Below, piece by piece: positions 47,213-55,396 of a DNA stretch of 59,741 nucleotides (position 1 is the stretch's first letter; each line of letters starts with the position of its first letter). Both the position numbers and the translations under genes were made by a program. The notes below the pieces were generated by a model. The model was not told where the DNA came from, did not search any database, and saw only the letters and a list, made by a program, of their open reading frames with translations. The stretch is from Paludibacteraceae bacterium (GTDB lineage: Bacteria > Bacteroidota > Bacteroidia > Bacteroidales > Paludibacteraceae), in the NCBI GenBank assembly GCA_017446455.1, contig JAFSQV010000088.1, positions 1 through 59,741 of the forward strand, read 5' to 3'.

Positions 47213-48991
47213 ATGAAGACAATAGAGAAATTAGCCGCTTTGCGGCAAGCAATGCGTGAAGCGGGTGTCGCGGCGTACGTCGTGCCCGGTAATGACCCGC
47301 ACGCGAGTGAATACATGGCTGCGCACTGGTGTGAGATGCAGTGGCTCTCCGGCTTCAACGGTGAGTCCGGAACCGTTGTGGTAACAGCAGACCGCGCACT
47401 CCTCTGGACTGACAGCCGCTATTACCTTCAGGCCGGCATCGAACTCAAGGACTCGACCATCGAACTGATGCGCGAGTCCGACATCGACTGCCCGAAGATC
47501 ATCTACTGGCTCAGCACCAATGTCCAAGGACTCGTCGGCGTTAACCCGGAGATGTTTAGCGTAAATGACTTCGCCGAGTGGAATGCGCAAGTGCAGCTGA
47601 AGTCCATCGACCTCATCCGTCCGCTCTGGACCGAAGGACGCCCCGCTATCCCGGCCGACAAACTCTACCCCTACTCCGCCGACTTTGCCGGAGAGACCGT
47701 AGAGTCCAAACTGGCCCGCATGCGCGAGCAACTCGCCGCGAAAAAAGGTGACGCACTCATCATCTCCGCCCTCGACGAGATCGCGTGGCTGCTTAACATC
47801 CGCGGTAATGACGTGGAGTACAACCCCGTCGTTATCTCCTACGCCGTCCTCGAGGCCGATAAATGTACGCTCTTTGTGGACAGCAATAAGATCGACTCTC
47901 CCGCGCAGAACTACCTGGATTTCAATAACATAGACGTCCTTCCTTACGAAGCCGTCTTCGACTATATCCGCGGCCTCAAAGGCACCGTCCTCTTCGACGG
48001 CGCACGTGTCAACGAAGCGCTTTACGAGGCGATCCCGGAGGCATGCAAGAAGATCAACACCAAGTCGCCGATCCTCATCGACAAAGCCCATAAGAATGCC
48101 GTCGAACTCGAAGGCGAGCGCATCGCGATGCGTCAGGATGCCGCCGCCCTCACGCGGTTCTTCCTGTGGCTCGAGAAAGAAGCCTTCAAGAACGGCCAGA
48201 CCCAGACCGAGTGGACCCTCATGGAGAAACTCCATGAGTTCCGCCTGCGCGGCGAGAACTTCGTCGAGGAGTCCTTCGGCACCATCGCGGGCTATAAAGG
48301 CAACGGCGCCATCGTACATTATGCCGCCACACCGGACAAGTGTGCGGAGGTCAAACCCGAAGGCATGCTGCTGCTCGATAGCGGCGGCCAGTACCTGGAC
48401 GGCACCACCGACATCACCCGCACCGTATGGCTCGGCGGACGAATCCCCGAACAGGCCAAACTCGACTATACATATGTCCTAAAAGGACATATCGCCCTCG
48501 CTCGGGCGCGCTTCCCGAGAGGCACACGCGGCAACCAACTCGATGCACTCGCGAAACAATTCATGTGGGAAGCCGGCATCACCTTCGGCCACGGCACCGG
48601 CCACGGCGTAGGTCACTTCCTCGGCTGTCACGAAGGACCGCAGAACGTCCGCACGGACAATAACCCGACGACCCTCGAAGTCGGTCATATCATCTCCGAC
48701 GAACCGGGTATCTACCGCACCGACAAGTGGGGTATCCGCACGGAGAACCTCATCACCGTCATCCCGGCCAAGCGCACCAAAGCGACAACCACCGAAGACG
48801 AATGGCTCACCTTCGAGACCCTCACCCTATGCTTCTACGACACGTCCCTCATCGAGCGCTCACTCATGACCGAAGATGAGATCGACTGGCTCAACGCCTA
48901 CCACGTGCGCGTATATAAAGAGGTGTCGCCGCTGCTCAATGCCGAAGAACGCAAGTTCCTCGCCCGCAAGTGCGCCGCCCTCGAGATCTAA
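47213..48991 (+). CDS. pepP: Xaa-Pro aminopeptidase (aminopeptidase P, M24B)
   Basis: 592 residues from ATG 47213; the longer frame from 47135 overlaps batE and has no protein-like content. Two creatinase-like N-terminal domains precede the pita-bread catalytic domain. Metal ligands lie in LLLDSGGQYLDGTTDITRT (two Asp), FGHGTGHGVGHFLGCHEGP (His), SDEPGIY (Glu) and GIRTENLI (Glu). The cytoplasmic, dinuclear metalloenzyme releases N-terminal residues before proline. C-terminal domain of the three-domain type (WLNAYHVRVYKEVSPLL). Confidence 0.92.
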   Translation: MKTIEKLAALRQAMREAGVAAYVVPGNDPHASEYMAAHWCEMQWLSGFNGESGTVVVTADRALLWTDSRYYLQAGIELKDSTIELMRESDIDCPKIIYWLSTNVQGLVGVNPEMFSVNDFAEWNAQVQLKSIDLIRPLWTEGRPAIPADKLYPYSADFAGETVESKLARMREQLAAKKGDALIISALDEIAWLLNIRGNDVEYNPVVISYAVLEADKCTLFVDSNKIDSPAQNYLDFNNIDVLPYEAVFDYIRGLKGTVLFDGARVNEALYEAIPEACKKINTKSPILIDKAHKNAVELEGERIAMRQDAAALTRFFLWLEKEAFKNGQTQTEWTLMEKLHEFRLRGENFVEESFGTIAGYKGNGAIVHYAATPDKCAEVKPEGMLLLDSGGQYLDGTTDITRTVWLGGRIPEQAKLDYTYVLKGHIALARARFPRGTRGNQLDALAKQFMWEAGITFGHGTGHGVGHFLGCHEGPQNVRTDNNPTTLEVGHIISDEPGIYRTDKWGIRTENLITVIPAKRTKATTTEDEWLTFETLTLCFYDTSLIERSLMTEDEIDWLNAYHVRVYKEVSPLLNAEERKFLARKCAALEI

Positions 48992-49039
48992 CTGCCATTT
49001 TGTCAGTTAACACCTATTGGCACACTTATTGTCCATGTT

Positions 49040-49075
49040 AAATCGGAGTTCCCGCATTGCTGAGGGCTCCGATTT
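49040..49075 (+). terminator. Hairpin between pepP and htpG
   Basis: AAATCGGAG and CTCCGATTT pair over 9 bp, with inner CCC/GGG. Only a weak T-stretch follows, so it may be a terminator or a leader structure of htpG. Confidence 0.5.
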
Positions 49076-49101
49076 ATTGGATAACTAAAAAACACTAGTA
49101 T

Positions 49102-51039
49102 ATGAGTAAAGGAAATATTGGGGTAACAAGCGATAACATCTTCCCCGTCATCAAGAAATTTCTGTATTCGGACCATGAGATCTTCCTGCGCGAACTGATC
49201 TCGAATGCCGTCGATGCGACTACCAAACTGAAGACGCTCTCTTCGGTGGGCGAAGCCAAAGGTGACCTCGGCGACCTGCGCGTCCGTGTCGCCATCGACA
49301 AAGCCAAGAAAACCCTCACCGTCTCCGATCATGGAATCGGCATGACCGCCGAAGAGGTCGATAAGTTCATCAACCAAATCGCTTTCTCCGGCGCCGAGGA
49401 GTTCCTCAACCAATACAAAGACAAGACCGAAGCCATCATCGGCCATTTCGGTCTGGGCTTCTACTCCGCCTTCATGGTCTCCAAGAAAGTGGAGATCTTC
49501 TCGCAGTCCTACAAAGAGGACGCAAAGGCGGTGCACTGGTCGTGTTCGGGAGATCCGGAATACACGATGGAAGAGACCATCAAAGCCGAACGAGGCACCG
49601 ACATCGTCCTCCACATCGACGATGAGTTTTCGCAGTACCTCGAGGACGCGACGATCGAAGGACTCTTGAAGAAATACTGTAAGTTCCTGCCCGTTGAGAT
49701 CGCTTTCGGTAAAAAGAAAGAGTGGAAAGACGGCAAGGAGGTCGAACTCGATGAAGAGAATATCATCAACGACATCAACCCCGCCTGGACCCGCAAACCC
49801 GCGGACCTGACCGAAGAGGATTACAAGACCTTCTACCATGAACTCTATCCCATGCAGTTCGACGAACCCCTCTTCCACATCCACCTCAACGTGGACTATC
49901 CGTTCAACCTCACGGGAATCCTGTATTTCCCGAAGATCAAGTCGAACCTCGACGTGCATCGCAACAAGATCCAACTCTATTGCAACCAGGTCTACGTCAC
50001 CGACGAAGTGGAGAACATCGTCCCCGAATACCTCACCCTCTTGCACGGTGTGATCGACAGTCCGGATATCCCGCTCAACGTCAGCCGTTCGTACCTCCAG
50101 TCGGACAATAACGTCAAGAAAATCTCCGGCTACATCACCAAGAAAGTGGCTGACAAACTGGCAGAACTCTATAAGGCCGACAAGGATGATTTCGCGAAGA
50201 AATGGGACGACATCAAGATGTTCATCCAATTCGGTATGCTCACCGACGAGAAGTTCTACGAGAAAGCCGTCAACTTCGCGCTCCTCAAGAACCTCGACGG
50301 CCAGTACAGCACGCTCGAGGAGTACAAGGACCAGGTGCGCGACAAGCAAGTCGACAAAGACGGTAACCTCGTCCTGCTCTACACCAACGACCCCGACGCA
50401 CACTACACCTATATAGAGCGCGCGAAAGCGAAGGGCTACGACGTCCTCCTCATGAACGGCGAACTCGATGTGCACTGCATGTCGCAGGCCGAGCAAAAGA
50501 ACGAGAAACTGCGCTTCGTCCGCATCGACTCAGACACCATCGAGAACCTCATTCGCAAGGAAGAGGCGGCGAAAGACGAGTATACCGACGAGCAGAAAGA
50601 AGGTTTGCGGAAGGCGTTTGAAGGATTGCTGCCGAGTGATGCCGACAAACTGCGTTACAATGTAACCTGCGAAGCAGCTGCAGCTGACGCATTGCCTGTC
50701 TTCCTCACCCAAAACGAGTTCATGCGGCGTATGAAAGAGATGGCGGCGCATCAGCAAGGCATGATGAATTTCTACGGCAACATGCCGGACAGTTACAACC
50801 TCGTCATCAACACCGCCCATCCGCTCATCCAGGATCTGGTAAACAAAGAGACCAGCGAGCAGGTACAGGAAGAGGTGGAGAAAGACGGCAAGAAAGAAAC
50901 GGTTGAAAAGACTGTCTACAAGTTGGCAGACGAAGACGAGCGTCTCAAACAACTCATTGATATCGCCCTCCTCGCCAGTGGTCAACTCAAAGGCGAAGCA
51001 CTCGCGAAGTTCGTCAACCGCTCCGTCGAACTCTTGTAA
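49102..51039 (+). CDS. htpG: Chaperone HtpG (Hsp90)
   Basis: 645 residues. GHKL ATPase motifs: FLRELISNAVDATTKL, VSDHGIGMTAEEVD, INQIAFSGAEEFL, IGHFGLGFYSAFMV and ERGTDIVLHI. The middle domain has GVIDSPDIPLNVSRSYLQ, and the C-terminal dimerisation part ends LIDIALLASGQLKGEALAKFVNRSVELL. Cytosolic ATP-dependent chaperone. Length is near that of other Bacteroidota HtpG. No obvious heat-shock element seen upstream. Confidence 0.95.
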   Translation: MSKGNIGVTSDNIFPVIKKFLYSDHEIFLRELISNAVDATTKLKTLSSVGEAKGDLGDLRVRVAIDKAKKTLTVSDHGIGMTAEEVDKFINQIAFSGAEEFLNQYKDKTEAIIGHFGLGFYSAFMVSKKVEIFSQSYKEDAKAVHWSCSGDPEYTMEETIKAERGTDIVLHIDDEFSQYLEDATIEGLLKKYCKFLPVEIAFGKKKEWKDGKEVELDEENIINDINPAWTRKPADLTEEDYKTFYHELYPMQFDEPLFHIHLNVDYPFNLTGILYFPKIKSNLDVHRNKIQLYCNQVYVTDEVENIVPEYLTLLHGVIDSPDIPLNVSRSYLQSDNNVKKISGYITKKVADKLAELYKADKDDFAKKWDDIKMFIQFGMLTDEKFYEKAVNFALLKNLDGQYSTLEEYKDQVRDKQVDKDGNLVLLYTNDPDAHYTYIERAKAKGYDVLLMNGELDVHCMSQAEQKNEKLRFVRIDSDTIENLIRKEEAAKDEYTDEQKEGLRKAFEGLLPSDADKLRYNVTCEAAAADALPVFLTQNEFMRRMKEMAAHQQGMMNFYGNMPDSYNLVINTAHPLIQDLVNKETSEQVQEEVEKDGKKETVEKTVYKLADEDERLKQLIDIALLASGQLKGEALAKFVNRSVELL

Positions 51040-51075
51040 AAAGCGATAAAAAAAGCAGAAAAGTGGCATACACCC

Positions 51076-51106
51076 TTGTGTATGTCATTTTTTTGTTGTA
51101 CCTTTG
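51076..51106 (+). promoter_or_regulatory. Promoter of the sufT-lpxH-mazG run
   Basis: TTG, spacer TGTATGTCATTTTTTTGTTG (20 nt), TACCTTTG, then CAGCC. Two small hairpins follow in the leader (AGCCG/CGGCT and GTGCT/AGCAC, about 51108-51140). Confidence 0.85.
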
Positions 51107-51166
51107 CAGCCGCTTAACGGCTGAGTGCTTCCGAGCACCCCGGCTTACACGCAGTAAATTCCTACT

Positions 51167-51481
51167 ATGAACGAGTTTTTGGAAAAAGAAGAAAAGATAC
51201 TCCGCATGCTCAAGACCGTCTTTGACCCCGAGATACCGGTCAATGTCTACGACCTCGGCCTCATCTACGGCATCGAACTCAAAGACGACGGCGTGTGCGA
51301 CATCACCATGACGCTCACCGCCCCCTCCTGCCCCGCCGGCGACTTCATCGTCGAAGACATCCGCCAGAAAGTGGGCTCCGTCGACGGCGTCAAAGATGTC
51401 AACGTCACCATCGTCTTCGAACCCGAATGGACCAAAGACATGATGTCCGAAGAAGCCAAACTCGAACTCGGCTTCCTCTAA
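51167..51481 (+). CDS. MIP18/DUF59 family Fe-S cluster assembly protein (SufT-like)
   Basis: 104 residues, a single DUF59 domain: LKTVFDPEIPVNVYDLGLIYGIEL, MTLTAPSCPAGDFIVEDIRQKV and VNVTIVFEPEWTKDMMSEEAKLELGF. The conserved TxPxCP-like cysteine is present (APSCP). Family members help deliver Fe-S clusters to apoproteins in the cytoplasm. First of a three-gene run with lpxH and mazG; no suf genes in the window. Confidence 0.85.
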   Translation: MNEFLEKEEKILRMLKTVFDPEIPVNVYDLGLIYGIELKDDGVCDITMTLTAPSCPAGDFIVEDIRQKVGSVDGVKDVNVTIVFEPEWTKDMMSEEAKLELGFL

Positions 51482-51513
51482 TTCCCTAATTCGCTAACTC
51501 ACTCAACATTATA

Positions 51514-52305
51514 ATGATCTATTTCTTATCCGACGCACACTTAGGTAGTCTGGCGATCGAACGCGGCTGGGCGCACCAGAAAAAACTCATCAACATGCTC
51601 GAGATGATGAGCAAAGATGCCGTGTCCATCTACATGCTCGGCGACATGTTCGATTTCTGGTTTGAATACTACATCCACGATCCGAAAAAACGCCAGTTCC
51701 ATCCGCTCATGAAAGAGATCCGCAGCCTCATCCGCCGCGGCATCCACGTCCATTACTTCATCGGAAACCACGACCTCTGGACCTTCGGCGGACTGGCCAA
51801 AATGACGGGCATGGAGATTCATTTTGAGCCCTGTACCATCAGCCGCTATGGCAAGTCCCTCTACCTCTGCCACGGCGACGGAGTGCTGCCGTCTAACTGG
51901 GAGACACTCTACCCCAGACCGGTTAAGAAAAAGATCCAATCCTTCATCCGCCTCAAGGAACTCTTCAACTCGCCCACCGCGCAGTTCTTCTTCCGCCTGC
52001 TCCCGCCGGCATGGGGTAACAAACTCGGATATACCTGGGCGAAAAAGAGCCGGCTCAACGAGATAGCCAACCCCTGCCCCTACAAAGGGGAGGACAAAGA
52101 AGAACTCGTCCTCTTCGCCAAAGAGCAGGAGAAAATAGGCAACCACCGCGACTACTATGTCTTCGGACATCGGCATATCGAACTCGACCTCCAGATCGCG
52201 TCCGGCAGCCGCGTCGTCATCCTCGGCGATTGCTTCAAACAATGGACCTACGCCAAACTGGACCACAGAGGTAACCTCACCCTTCATAACTATGATGAGC
52301 AGTAG
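51514..52305 (+). CDS. lpxH: UDP-2,3-diacylglucosamine diphosphatase LpxH
   Basis: 263 residues, calcineurin-like phosphoesterase. Metal-site motifs in order: FLSDAHLGS, LGDMFDFWFEYY, FIGNHDLW, CHGDGVLP and YVFGHRHIELDL. Bacteroidota LpxH/LpxG-like enzymes hydrolyse UDP-2,3-diacylglucosamine to lipid X in lipid A synthesis at the inner membrane. Overlaps the start of mazG. Confidence 0.88.
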   Translation: MIYFLSDAHLGSLAIERGWAHQKKLINMLEMMSKDAVSIYMLGDMFDFWFEYYIHDPKKRQFHPLMKEIRSLIRRGIHVHYFIGNHDLWTFGGLAKMTGMEIHFEPCTISRYGKSLYLCHGDGVLPSNWETLYPRPVKKKIQSFIRLKELFNSPTAQFFFRLLPPAWGNKLGYTWAKKSRLNEIANPCPYKGEDKEELVLFAKEQEKIGNHRDYYVFGHRHIELDLQIASGSRVVILGDCFKQWTYAKLDHRGNLTLHNYDEQ

Positions 52306-53077
52306 AGAAGAAAAACTCGCGGCTTTCGGACGACTCCTCGACATCATGGATGACCTCCGCGAGAAGTGCCCCTGGGACCGCAAACAGACCTTCGACAGCA
52401 TTCGCCAGAACACCATCGAAGAGACCTACGAACTCGCCACCGCCATCTCCCGTCATGACATGAACGAGATATGTAAGGAACTCGGCGACGTCCTTCTACA
52501 CGTCGTCTTCTACGCTAAGATGGGTTCCGAAACCGGTGAGTTCGACATCGCCGATGTATGCAACCGGCTCTGCGACAAACTCATCTTCCGTCACCCGCAT
52601 GTATACGGCGAAGCCGCCGCACAAAATGCGGAGGAAGTCAGTCACTTATGGGAACAAGTCAAACTCAAAGAGAAAGGCGGCAACAAGACCGTCCTCGGAG
52701 GCATCCCCGACTCCCTCCCTGCACTCGTCAAAGCCTATCGCATCCAGGATAAAGTGGCCAACGTAGGCTTCGACTGGGAGCGCCGCGAAGACGTGTGGGA
52801 CAAGGTCCACGAAGAACTCGACGAACTCCAAGCCGAACTCGCCAAAACCGATGGCGGCAACAAAGAAGCCGAATTCGGCGACCTCCTCTTCGCCATGATC
52901 AACGCCGCGCGACTCTATAAGATCCGCCCCGATAACGCCCTTGAGCAAACCAACCTCAAGTTCATGCGGCGCTTCAACTACCTCGAGCAACGCGCCAAAG
53001 AAAAAGGCCATGACCTCAAGGACATGACCCTAGACGAGATGGAAGCACTCTGGCAGGAAGCTAAAGCTAACGAATGA
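52292..53077 (+). CDS. mazG: Nucleoside triphosphate pyrophosphohydrolase MazG
   Basis: 261 residues from ATG 52292 (or 52295), overlapping the lpxH stop; the longer open frame upstream is antisense-free but lies within lpxH. MazG motifs: LREKCPWDRKQTFDSIRQNTIEETYELATAI, KELGDVLLHVVF (the ExxE...ExxD metal site) and a second half with FDWERREDVWDKVHEELDELQAEL and EFGDLLFAMINAARL. It hydrolyses NTPs to NMP and pyrophosphate, house-cleaning and (p)ppGpp-related roles. Its 3' end overlaps the convergent lipoprotein gene by 11 nt. Confidence 0.92.
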   Translation: MMSSREEKLAAFGRLLDIMDDLREKCPWDRKQTFDSIRQNTIEETYELATAISRHDMNEICKELGDVLLHVVFYAKMGSETGEFDIADVCNRLCDKLIFRHPHVYGEAAAQNAEEVSHLWEQVKLKEKGGNKTVLGGIPDSLPALVKAYRIQDKVANVGFDWERREDVWDKVHEELDELQAELAKTDGGNKEAEFGDLLFAMINAARLYKIRPDNALEQTNLKFMRRFNYLEQRAKEKGHDLKDMTLDEMEALWQEAKANE

Positions 53078-53549
53078 TCTGATAAAAGGACTGCTCGTTA
53101 TGTGAATAAGGCTCCTTCGCCATCGACTCCTCTTCTATCTTTATCGGATAAGTACCGGCGCTCTTCCCAATATAGCGGAACGTCACCCATACATACATCG
53201 TATACGGTTGGAAGTGCAGATAACCCTCTTCCGGCTTCGAGTCTTCTTCCAGATAATCCTTGAGAATCAGCGAATCGCACTCAAATCCGCAGGCCAAAGC
53301 CGTCGGCTCTGCCGTCGCCCGAGCGGTCTTCAACGGATGGGATACTCCCATGATACACATATCCACACGAGCGGTGTCGCCTACCTGTATCGTGTCGCCG
53401 AAATACGTCGTGTCGCGACTGCCGTCCTGATGCGACACGATGATCGCATTACTTACTGAGATCATCGGCGTCGCCTGATACTCGTCATTACACGAGTACA
53501 TACCCATGGTCGCAAGGACCAAAACCAAAAACTGAACCGTCTTTTTCAT
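53067..53549 (-). CDS. Lipoprotein, function unknown
   Basis: 160 residues from ATG 53549 (MKKTVQFLVLVLATMGMYSC; lipid Cys at 20). Mature part is beta-rich (ISVSNAIIVSHQDGSRDTTYFGDTIQVGDTARVDM ... YTMYVWVTFRYIGKSAGTYPIKIEEES). No named family recognised. It starts 5 bp after tRNA-Leu and has no promoter of its own, so it is probably cotranscribed with the tRNA from 53762-53792. Confidence 0.75.
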   Translation of the reverse strand: MKKTVQFLVLVLATMGMYSCNDEYQATPMISVSNAIIVSHQDGSRDTTYFGDTIQVGDTARVDMCIMGVSHPLKTARATAEPTALACGFECDSLILKDYLEEDSKPEEGYLHFQPYTMYVWVTFRYIGKSAGTYPIKIEEESMAKEPYSHNEQSFYQIIR

Positions 53550-53553
53550 ATCG

Positions 53554-53635
53554 TGCGGCATAAAAGACTCGAACTTTCACTCCTCTCGGAACCAGATCCT
53601 AAGTCTGGCGCGTCTACCAATTCCGCCAATGCCGC
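53554..53635 (-). tRNA. tRNA-Leu (anticodon UAG)
   Basis: 82 nt class II tRNA on the minus strand. Acceptor arms GCGGCAT and ATGCCGC pair fully; D-loop AATTGGTAGA; anticodon stem CCAGA/TCTGG with loop CTTAGGA (anticodon TAG); a short variable arm; T arm with GTTCGAGTC. Discriminator A; CCA is not encoded. Confidence 0.95.
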
Positions 53636-53640
53636 TCGCG

Positions 53641-53745
53641 TTCGGCAACAAGTTCGTAATATTGATACCGCTCCGCTAAATCAAAGGGACGACTTGTGCC
53701 TCCGCTCTCCCCTAAAATTAAAAATTTTCGGGGGCCCCGGTGGGG
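53641..53745. repeat. Dispersed intergenic repeat, copy B
   Basis: Just upstream of tRNA-Leu, inside its likely transcript. Matches copy A (39767) block by block at identical spacing and ends in GGGGGCCCC. The rest of 53746-54038 holds two promoters and candidate MraZ boxes. Confidence 0.65.
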
Positions 53746-53761
53746 TTTGTAAAATTTCGTG

Positions 53762-53792
53762 CAAAAGTACTGCTTTTTTTTGAATTACGCAA
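53762..53792 (-). promoter_or_regulatory. Promoter of tRNA-Leu and the lipoprotein gene
   Basis: Minus strand: TTG, spacer CGTAATTCAAAAAAAAGCAG (20 nt), TACTTTTG, then CACG. Confidence 0.8.
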
Positions 53793-53829
53793 GTTTTCCC
53801 GCAAAAAAATTGCGATGCAAAACATACTA

Positions 53830-53968
53830 CCCCATTTTACCCCACTTTTCATTAAAATGTTAATAACTCACTTAAGTTATTGATTTTCAGTTGCTTTATT
53901 GTCCGCTCCACCTGTCAAAACACTGTTAATAAAACAATTAATAAAATTTTTTGTGGGGAAATGTGGTG
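53830..53968. promoter_or_regulatory. Candidate MraZ boxes upstream of mraZ
   Basis: CCCCA at 53830 and 53840 (minus-strand TGGGG, 10-bp period) and TGGGG at 53954 with TGGTG at 53964 (10-bp period). This is the TGGGN-N5-TGGGN layout known for MraZ autoregulation. The second pair overlaps the -33 position of the mraZ promoter. Confidence 0.5.
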
Positions 53969-53994
53969 GAATTCAAATATTTTTTGTACCTTTG
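53964..53994 (+). promoter_or_regulatory. Promoter of the mra/dcw cluster
   Basis: TACCTTTG at 53987-53994 followed by CGCC; the -33 position is TGG rather than TTG, so it is weaker than the others. It lies next to the MraZ boxes. Confidence 0.65.
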
Positions 53995-54003
53995 CGCCGG
54001 AAT

Positions 54004-54035
54004 TCAATAATCGCTAATCGATAATCGATAATCGT
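54004..54035. repeat. STRR heptamer array (CGATAAT) in the mraZ leader
   Basis: CAATAAT, CGCTAAT, CGATAAT, CGATAAT, CGTT, ending 3 bp before the mraZ ATG. Confidence 0.85.
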
Positions 54036-54038
54036 TAT

Positions 54039-54494
54039 ATGCAAACATTCGTAGGAAATATCGAAGGACGCTTGGACGAGAAGGGACGTATCTTCATCCC
54101 CGCCACCTACCGCCGCATCCTGGCCGAGACGAACGCCAAACGTATCGTCATGCGCCGCGACACTGACAACGAGTGCCTTATGTTCTACCCCGAAGCGGTG
54201 TGGAACGAGAAAGTGGAGACCCTCCGCGCCGCACTCGACGAGTGGGATCCCGAAGACCAACTCATCCTCATGCAGTTCATGGCGGATGCCGAGTACCTCG
54301 AGATGGACGGCCAGGGACGTATCCTCCTCCAGCGTAAGAACCTCGAGACCATCGGAGCGCAAAACGACGTGCTCTTTGTCGGCATGCTCGACCGCTTCGC
54401 GCTCTGGACACCCGACACCTTCGCGGCTAAACGACTCTCGCAAACCGAACTCGCCGCCCGCCTCCGTGCCAAAATGAGCAAATCAAAAATTTGA
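54039..54494 (+). CDS. mraZ: Transcriptional regulator MraZ
   Basis: 151 residues with two SpoVT-AbrB-like halves: FVGNIEGRLDEKGRIFIPATYRRIL (about 4-28) and YLEMDGQGRILLQRKNLETIG (about 86-106). MraZ binds its own promoter and controls the dcw cluster in other bacteria. It heads the cluster; its stop lies in an AAATTTG array shared with the rsmH start. Confidence 0.92.
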   Translation: MQTFVGNIEGRLDEKGRIFIPATYRRILAETNAKRIVMRRDTDNECLMFYPEAVWNEKVETLRAALDEWDPEDQLILMQFMADAEYLEMDGQGRILLQRKNLETIGAQNDVLFVGMLDRFALWTPDTFAAKRLSQTELAARLRAKMSKSKI

Positions 54495-54505
54495 AATTTG
54501 AAATG
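54482..54505. repeat. Short STRR array (AAATTTG) at the mraZ-rsmH junction
   Basis: AAATTTG twice, then AAATG; it covers the mraZ stop and the rsmH start. Confidence 0.65.
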
Positions 54506-55396
54506 AACGAAGTGTACCACATCCCGGCAATGTTAAAGGAAACCATCGAAGGTTTGAATATCAAACCCGAGGGCGTTTATGTGGACGTGACCTTTGGCGG
54601 TGGTGGACATTCGCGTGCTATCCTGGGAAACCTAGGACACCTAGGGCACCTATATTCCCTCGACCAGGATGCCGATGCGCTCATCAACGCCATCGACGAC
54701 CCGCGGTGGACCTTCGTGCATAGTAACTTCCGATACCTCCGCAACTGGCTCGACTACTACGGCGTCACCGCCATCGACGGACTGCTCGCCGACCTCGGCG
54801 TCAGCTTCCACCATTTCGACTGTCCCGAACGCGGCTTCAGCTTCCGCTTCCCGGCACCCCTCGACATGCGGATGAACCAAACCGCCAAGCGCACCGCCGC
54901 CGACATCGTCAACACCTATTCCGAAGAAGACCTCGCGCGCATCTTCTACCTCTACGGCGAACTCAACAGCGGTCGCGCCATCGCGAAAAACCTCTGCCGG
55001 GCGCGCTCTCAGAAAGCGATTCTCCGCACCGAAGACCTCGTCGCCGCCTCGCGTATACCCGCCGAGCGCTCCAAAGAACTCGCGCGACTCTTCCAGGCAC
55101 TGCGTATCGAGGTCAACGATGAACTCGGCGCTCTCCGTGACATGCTCGTCGCCGCACGTGACCTGCTCGCCCCGGGCGGACGTATCGCCATCCTCACCTA
55201 CCACTCCCTCGAAGACCGACTCGTGAAGAACTTCCTCCGTAGCGGAAACCTCAAGGGCACCATCGAGAAAGATTTCTACGGTAATATCCTCACGCCTTTC
55301 ACCCTCATCGAGAAAGGCCGCGAAGCCAGCCCTGAAGAAGTCGCCCTCAACCCCCGCGCCCGCAGCGCCAAACTAAGAATAGCAGAGAAAAAGTAA
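54503..55396 (+). CDS. rsmH: 16S rRNA (cytosine-1402-N4)-methyltransferase RsmH
   Basis: 297 residues from ATG 54503 (MNEVYHIPAMLKETI), preferred over an in-frame TTG at 54491 inside the array. Motifs: VDVTFGGGGHSRAIL, SLDQDADA, LLADLGVSFHHFDCPERGFSFR, ALRIEVNDELGALRDML and LTYHSLEDRLVKNFLR. A CCTAGGA nonamer array encodes LGNLGHLGHLYS between the SAM motif and the next strand. Stop overlaps the ftsL start. Confidence 0.93.
   Translation: MNEVYHIPAMLKETIEGLNIKPEGVYVDVTFGGGGHSRAILGNLGHLGHLYSLDQDADALINAIDDPRWTFVHSNFRYLRNWLDYYGVTAIDGLLADLGVSFHHFDCPERGFSFRFPAPLDMRMNQTAKRTAADIVNTYSEEDLARIFYLYGELNSGRAIAKNLCRARSQKAILRTEDLVAASRIPAERSKELARLFQALRIEVNDELGALRDMLVAARDLLAPGGRIAILTYHSLEDRLVKNFLRSGNLKGTIEKDFYGNILTPFTLIEKGREASPEEVALNPRARSAKLRIAEKK
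54622..54654. repeat. STRR nonamer array (CCTAGGACA family)
   Basis: AACCTAGGA, CACCTAGGG, CACCTATAT units with a 9-bp period, in frame in rsmH. Confidence 0.75.

Noticed and set aside
49003-50496. 497-codon open frame antisense to htpG
   Set aside because: The sense strand encodes an unmistakable Hsp90; the antisense frame is a by-product of GC-rich third positions and has no recognisable motif.
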